NCBI RefSeq assembly: GCF_033568475.1
Contig: NW_027331833.1
Span: 1,240,001-1,304,000 of the forward strand
Length of the DNA: 64,000 bases
Reading direction: 5' to 3'
Source: Henckelia pumila
Lineage: Eukaryota; Streptophyta; Magnoliopsida; Lamiales; Gesneriaceae
Shown here: piece by piece, positions 59,025 through 64,000 of the stretch
How the letters are laid out: each line of letters opens with the position of its first letter
How positions within the stretch are numbered: the first letter of the stretch is position 1
Program-made: the position numbers and the translations under genes
The notes under the pieces: generated by a model
What the model was told of the DNA's origin: nothing
The model's database searches: none
Seen by the model: the letters and a program-made list of their open reading frames with translations, nothing else

Positions 59025-60319
59025 TCCAATTCCAGTAAATAAAATATAGTTGTTAAATAATAATTAAAAAAAATAAACATATATATATATATATATATAT
59101 ATATTCCAATTCCAGTAAATAAAATATAGTTGTTAAATAATAATTAAAAAAAATAAAACATATATATATATATATATACTAGTGTGTGATGATAAAAAGG
59201 GTATTGTACCATGGTCAAGCTTCCCCACGTTCTTCCATATTATGCCCTTTCTCTATACCTATTTCCACGCCAAAACTTTCTGTTTCCCCAAGACCCAATG
59301 TAATCATTGTGTCTTAGAACACACCCCAAACCCCACCATACCCCCCCCCCCCTCCCCTAGCTACCTCACTTTATTATTCCTTACAATTTCTGTTTCTATA
59401 TTCAATTCCTTCCTCGGTTTCAGTTTCATATATATTTACTCCTTTTTTTTTTCTCTTTTGGAATTAACTATACACGATTCCTCTTCTTGCAAATTGCCAC
59501 AAGCCCGCACCTGCCTACATTTACTAAATAAATTAAAGAGCCAGCAAAATATTTTTTTTTCTCTTTGATTTTTGATGTTTTCTTTATGCGTCCAATTTGA
59601 AGGATTTTCAGTTATGGTATGTTGAAGATTATTATAATTTTTTTTTTTAAAAAAAGATGTAAATGATGAGCTGGAAGGCTTTTTTTTTTGTCAACCAACA
59701 GTGGACTTTGATGCAGTTTTCTTGTGTCTTAAATGGAGGTGCCATGATTCAGATTTTGAATACTAGGTTGCTTCTCAACTTTAAAGGCTGAGTACCTGTA
59801 ACTAGATATGTGCCCGATTCTGGCACTTGAAGAATATTTTGGTTATATATATATATGATTTATAATATGGTCTGATCTTATAATCTTCAACAGTTTTCGG
59901 TGTCGGACTCCTAACTCAAATCATGGAGGCAATTTCACTTTGGGGCCATAATTAATCAACATTTGTGTCTCCAAGATGAATTTGAAATTCCATTTATATA
60001 TATTTTGCAGCGAAAGAAATTTCAACTACAAATTTTTCATTTGTGAATTCGATATTTACTTTTGTTAATCACTGGAAAGTTGCATGCCAACACACACTAT
60101 ACGGCGCCATATGCAACGTGAAACCCTTTCAATATAATTTGGTGACATTGAAAAGAAGGAAGACAAACATGATGTGAGAGAGTGAACTTTTTGGAGATTA
60201 TTCTGATATGTTGATGAATTAATTTGACGGAGGATTATAAGCTCTGTACGAACACAATGTTGCACATTATTTATCATTGAGAAAATTAAATGAATGTTTT
60301 GGTCCACCAATCTGTCTAA
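58471..60319. other. Intergenic DNA with microsatellites and a tandem duplication
   Basis: TA tracts occur at about 58996-59024, 59084-59104 and 59160-59177. A C-run lies at 59340-59352. An 80-bp duplication is listed separately. The open frame at 59182-59568 has no recognisable features and looks accidental. Confidence 0.5.
59021..59180. repeat. Tandem duplication of an 80-bp unit
   Basis: The unit contains ATATTCCAATTCCAGTAAAT and TAGTTGTTAAATAATAATT followed by a (TA)n tail. It is present twice in direct order (59021-59100, 59101-59180) with almost no differences, suggesting a very recent slippage event. Confidence 0.9.
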
Positions 60320-60328
60320 TTTTACGTT

Positions 60329-60595
60329 GGAAAATTGCCTTTTTGGTCCGGTATGTTTGTTATTTTGCGATTTCGGTCCTCTATATTTTCATGTTTTAGT
60401 CCGCTATATTTATTTTTTTTGGCAATTTTAGTTCATTTTCCGATGTGGCGCTGATGTGGCACCGATGCAGTGCTGATGTTTTCGAAGAAAAATTTCCAAA
60501 AATAAAAACATGCAGAACTAAAACTGAAATATGAAAACATAGAAGACCGAAATCGCAAAGTGACAAATATACACGACCGAAATTGCAGTTTTCCC
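60329..60595. mobile_element. Mutator-like foldback MITE
   Basis: Inverted arms share GCGATTTCGGTC, TTTTCATRTTT and GGAAAAYTGC. A perfect 9-bp duplication, TTTTACGTT, lies at 60320-60328 and 60596-60604. The centre contains a short repeated GATGTGGC / GCTGATGT motif. It is non-coding. Confidence 0.85.
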
Positions 60596-60604
60596 TTTTA
60601 CGTT

Positions 60605-61104
60605 TGACTTACTAAGATTTCAAAGTTTGGTTTTAAATAGTACGCTAACATTTATTTTTTAGTTACTTCGGACCAATTGCTGATGTGATATCGATATGAC
60701 AAATCGGCATTTTCTGACAATGCAACGTTAGCATTTTTCAATATAATATCATGTCAGTATTTTCGTGTCATATCAGCATTCCAGAAAAACAAGACGGGAT
60801 CAAAACTAAAATTTGAAAATTTAGTGGAGTACCAAACCCAAAATAAGAAATATTATTGGATCAAAGACGTTAATATCCTTTATCGTATGAATTTGAATCT
60901 CGGTGTGAAAATTGCAATATTCATTTTTATATGTTAATTTGTCTATTTCCAATTTGATTTTTTATGTTGTTGAAACTAACTATGTAGTGTTTGAGACTGC
61001 TTTAGCAACATACATATATGATTAAATTTTATTTCCCTCAATCTCTCATTTTTTCAATGAGATCGATGTTACCTTCCTATATATGTGTACTAAAATTCAA
61101 ATGA
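60605..61104. other. Intergenic DNA, possible diverged foldback
   Basis: The sequence at about 60620-60880 resembles the neighbouring foldback family in wording (TTAGTTACTTCGGACC and GGATCAAAACTAAAA), but borders and flanking duplications could not be found. Confidence 0.35.
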
Positions 61105-61973
61105 CACTACTACAAAAAAGCAAAAAGACTACGGTGAAAAAACGTAGTTAATTTGGGGTATAAAATCGAAGTTAAAAGCCATGTAGTTAAAAGTGCGGTC
61201 ATAGACTACGGTTTTAAACCGTAGTCTATGACCGCAAAAGACTACGATTTATAAACTGTAGTCTTTTGTCTTAAAAGACTACATTTTAAACTGTAGTTGT
61301 TTTTAAAAAACCGTAGTATTTTGGACTACGGTTTTAAGAAAACCGTAGTCTTTTGCGACAAAAGACTACGGGTTTTAAACCGTAGTATTTTGTCGTAAAA
61401 AACATCGTTTTTAAACCATAGTAGTTTGTAAGAAAACCGTAGTATTAAGCGACAAAACACTACGGGTTTAAACCGTTGTTTTTTAACCGTAGTCTATTGT
61501 CATAAAAATAATGGTTTTACGCCGTAGTCTTTTATAATAAAACCGTAGTCTTTTGATATTAAAGACAACGATTTTCATCGTTGTCGTTTCAAAAATAAAA
61601 CCGTTGTCTTTAGTCTATATAAGAATCCAATGCGATTAAGAATCAATTTACATAAAATATGCTGTCCATAATATTTAAAACATCATAAAATGTGCAATTA
61701 GTTGATCAAAACTACGTACAATTTCCACAAATTGGTCATAATCTACGTACGTACCAACTACAAAAACACTAGTCATACACCATAAACGTTTGAGTAAATT
61801 AAGTTTAAAACATCAATTTAAACAAAATGATTGTGCCACAACATTATACAGACAACAACTCCTCTGCTATATGAAAACAGCACAAAAGACCTTTCTGGAT
61901 ACTCTCCTCAACAATATCTGATACCTTAGGAGAAGGGAACACCAAAAAGGTGAGCATCATCCTATCTAGATAC
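61105..61973 (+). mobile_element. CACTA-type transposon end with dense subterminal repeats
   Basis: It begins CACTACTACAAAAAA, the plant CACTA terminal inverted repeat. The next 500 bases carry more than a dozen copies of a motif like AAAACCGTAGTCTTTTG in both orientations, typical of CACTA subterminal transposase-binding arrays. These include a perfect 41-base palindrome at 61195-61235. The element appears cut by an LTR element starting at 61974, and its other end is outside the window. No transposase is seen. Confidence 0.8.
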
Positions 61974-64000
61974 TGTAACACCCGGTATTTTTAATTACAT
62001 AAATCCGCCTGCATAATTAGGATATTTAATTATTTAAATTTATGATTTATGGGTTAAATAATTATGTGAATTAGTTATGCATGATTTAATTTATTTTTAA
62101 GCATTTAACCCATAATTAGTGATTTTTATGATTTTTAGTATTTTTATTATTTAATCGCGTAGACGGGACCGTGGACGGACGAGATGACAACTTTCTAGCC
62201 AAATTATTTTATGAGCCTTTTTGGAGCCTTAAAATATTATTTTGAGTTTTATTATCTCAAAATTTTAAGTATTTAATTTTATTTAATTTTAGGGGTCATT
62301 TTTATCCAAAATTAGTCAAAATATTGACTTTTTAGTATTTTTAAAATTCCCCTAAATTAATATTTCGAGATTTATTTTATGTTATCAGATTTCTAAAGTT
62401 TAATTAAGAATTTAAGTTGTGTATTTAATATTTAAAACCTTTTATAGTTAATTATTTAACCTATATCTTAATTAACACAAAATAAAACCTAATCTACCCA
62501 AACCCTACTAGCCGATCCTTTTCTTCCCCATCAGCCGTCACCCTCCATCTCCTTCTTCACCGAACCAACCTCCAAGAAGACTCCATAGCCGGTTTTCAAG
62601 GTTTCAAGCAAGCCAAAGTCGTCCCGTCGTCCCGAAGTCCTTCCTACACGTGTTAAATCGATTTCTACGGTGAAAGGCATGATTTCTTCTCGACTTTTCT
62701 TTATCATATCAGTATGTATTACGTAGGCTACGGTAGACATCGAAATCCTTTCAATATTTTTCAGAAAAATCGTAAATGGTGTTGTTGTTTGCGTGCATGA
62801 TTCATGATTCACGAATTTTTGGATGGCATGGCTTGGTTCAGGGCTGAGGGTTCGGTCAGGAGAGGTCCTAGGGTGCCTAAGGATCGAACCATGGCAGGGC
62901 TTGGGTCTGAGAAGGGCTAGGCCGATCGGGTTCTTGGTGGAAGAGTGCAGTCGGCGCAGGCTAGGTTTTGGGTTAAGGGGCTTCGGGTTCCTTGGCTAGG
63001 GTGCATGGGGACCGGGGCTGGGCTAGGTTAGGTCCGCCCGGACGTGGGCTACGTCCGGGCGGCGGCGCTCCGGCCAGGGGCGGCCGGAGCGAGGCGGCAG
63101 CAGTCCCTAAAGGACTGCTGCACGCGACGGCTGCGAAGAGAGGTAAGGGGGAGGGGTTTCGGGTCTAGGGTTGCAAAGTGGTTCCGGGTCGGGTCAGGTA
63201 GTCCGGGTCGGGTCTAAAATAATATGGGTTAAGTTAAGTGGGTCCGGGTCCGGGTTATTTTAAATGGGTTAGGGTATTTTTATTTTTAAGTTTTAAGTTA
63301 ATTAGGAATTTAATGGACTAATTAAATTCCCAAAAATTTAATTAGTACCATTTAATTTATTTGGGTTCCATTAAATTATTTTGGGTTATTTTATTTATTT
63401 TGGGCTTTTAATAATTTTTAATTAAGTTTTTAAGTTGTCCAGCAGCTGTATCAATCCACGAGAAAATTGCATGTGTCCTGATTATATATTTAATTATTTT
63501 TATGCATTTAAGTTATTTTAATATTTATATGTTAGTAAGGAAATTAAATTAAATATATATGAAGGACACACAATTTATTTAAGTACATGCATTCATGAAA
63601 TCAATTTTTATGCTATGATTTAATTTCTATGGTTGAGCAAATAAAATATTTTAGGTGGAAATTGAAGTAGTGTGGCTATTTATGTATGGGCAGTTTCTGC
63701 CATTTATGTATGGGCAGTTTTCTGCCATTTATGTATGGGTGGTTCGCCACCAGCCTCGTACGATGGTTTCTTAGACTGATCAGTCGCACTATGGGTCACA
63801 CTTACGGATAGGACCATTCGATGTTAAGAAAATAAATGCTCAACAACTCAAGTATGTATGTTATGTATTATGTATTTATGTTTATTTAAGTAAGTTATGT
63901 TATGTAATTTTTAAGCATGCTCATTCATGTATATGTATGTATTAGTATTAAATTGTTTTAAATTAATTTGAACCCTTGTTAGTATGCATGTTGGGCCTCT
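61974..64000 (+). mobile_element. LTR of a Ty3/gypsy-like retroelement, running off the window
   Basis: It starts TGTAACACCCGG, the usual opening of Tekay/Del-type plant LTRs, followed by AT-rich sequence. A GC-richer part follows at 62820-63200. Short direct repeats of TTTATGTATGGGCAGTTT lie at about 63670-63745. No coding domain is visible in the 2 kb seen, so it could be a long LTR or a solo LTR. Its end and target duplication are outside the window. Confidence 0.65.

Noticed and set aside
59182-59568. 128-residue open frame upstream of bHLH30
   Set aside because: Composition is Phe/Ser/Pro-rich from T- and C-rich DNA, with no motif or signal and no splice or promoter context.

Overview
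This 64 kb window is nuclear DNA from a flowering plant, almost certainly a eudicot. Long AT-rich intergenic DNA, genes with GT-AG introns, a plant tRNA-Ile gene, plant-only families (GATL, STN7, LAR, RTFL/DVL, bHLH30-type) and many plant DNA transposons and LTR elements all point that way. I cannot name the species; an asterid is a guess.

Genes, left to right: an intronless GATL-type GT8 glycosyltransferase (3265-4302, +); the thylakoid state-transition kinase STN7 (8830-13006, +, 10 exons); a 42-residue RTFL/DVL signalling peptide (17573-17701, +); a leucoanthocyanidin reductase, LAR (39532-41048, +, 5 exons); a multi-pass membrane protein with a C-terminal RING finger (41548-48459, -, 14 exons); a tRNA-Ile(AAU) gene (54346-54419, +); and a bHLH30/TMO5-like transcription factor (56072-57992, -, 2 exons). 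I worked out the exon maps by hand from reading-phase continuity, GT/AG sites and similarity to remembered family members.

STN7, RTFL, the RING protein and bHLH30 lie in the order of their Arabidopsis counterparts At1g68830, At1g68825, At1g68820 and At1g68810. The block therefore looks like conserved microsynteny, expanded by transposons and with LAR present in the interval. The genes do not form one pathway: their products act in photosynthetic acclimation (STN7), organ-shape signalling (RTFL), proanthocyanidin synthesis (LAR), probable ubiquitination at a membrane (RING) and vascular or root patterning (bHLH30).

The rest is mostly transposon-derived. There is a PIF/Harbinger copy (50-2377); at least six hAT-like short elements, one inside another (22689-23703); a run of Mutator-like foldback elements with 9-10 bp target duplications (37120-37559, 48923-49511, 49649-50201, 50354-50654, 60329-60595); a Tourist-like MITE; Helitron ends; and a CACTA end (from 61105). 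LTR fossils are a 6.1 kb element with gag and protease but no visible polymerase (27429-33529), two solo LTRs (33952-35489, 51272-51986), a Ty3/gypsy integrase remnant inside an intron of the RING gene (about 44048-45561), and an LTR running off the right edge (61974-64000). Long TA microsatellites are scattered throughout. I saw no CRISPR array, operon or prokaryotic feature.
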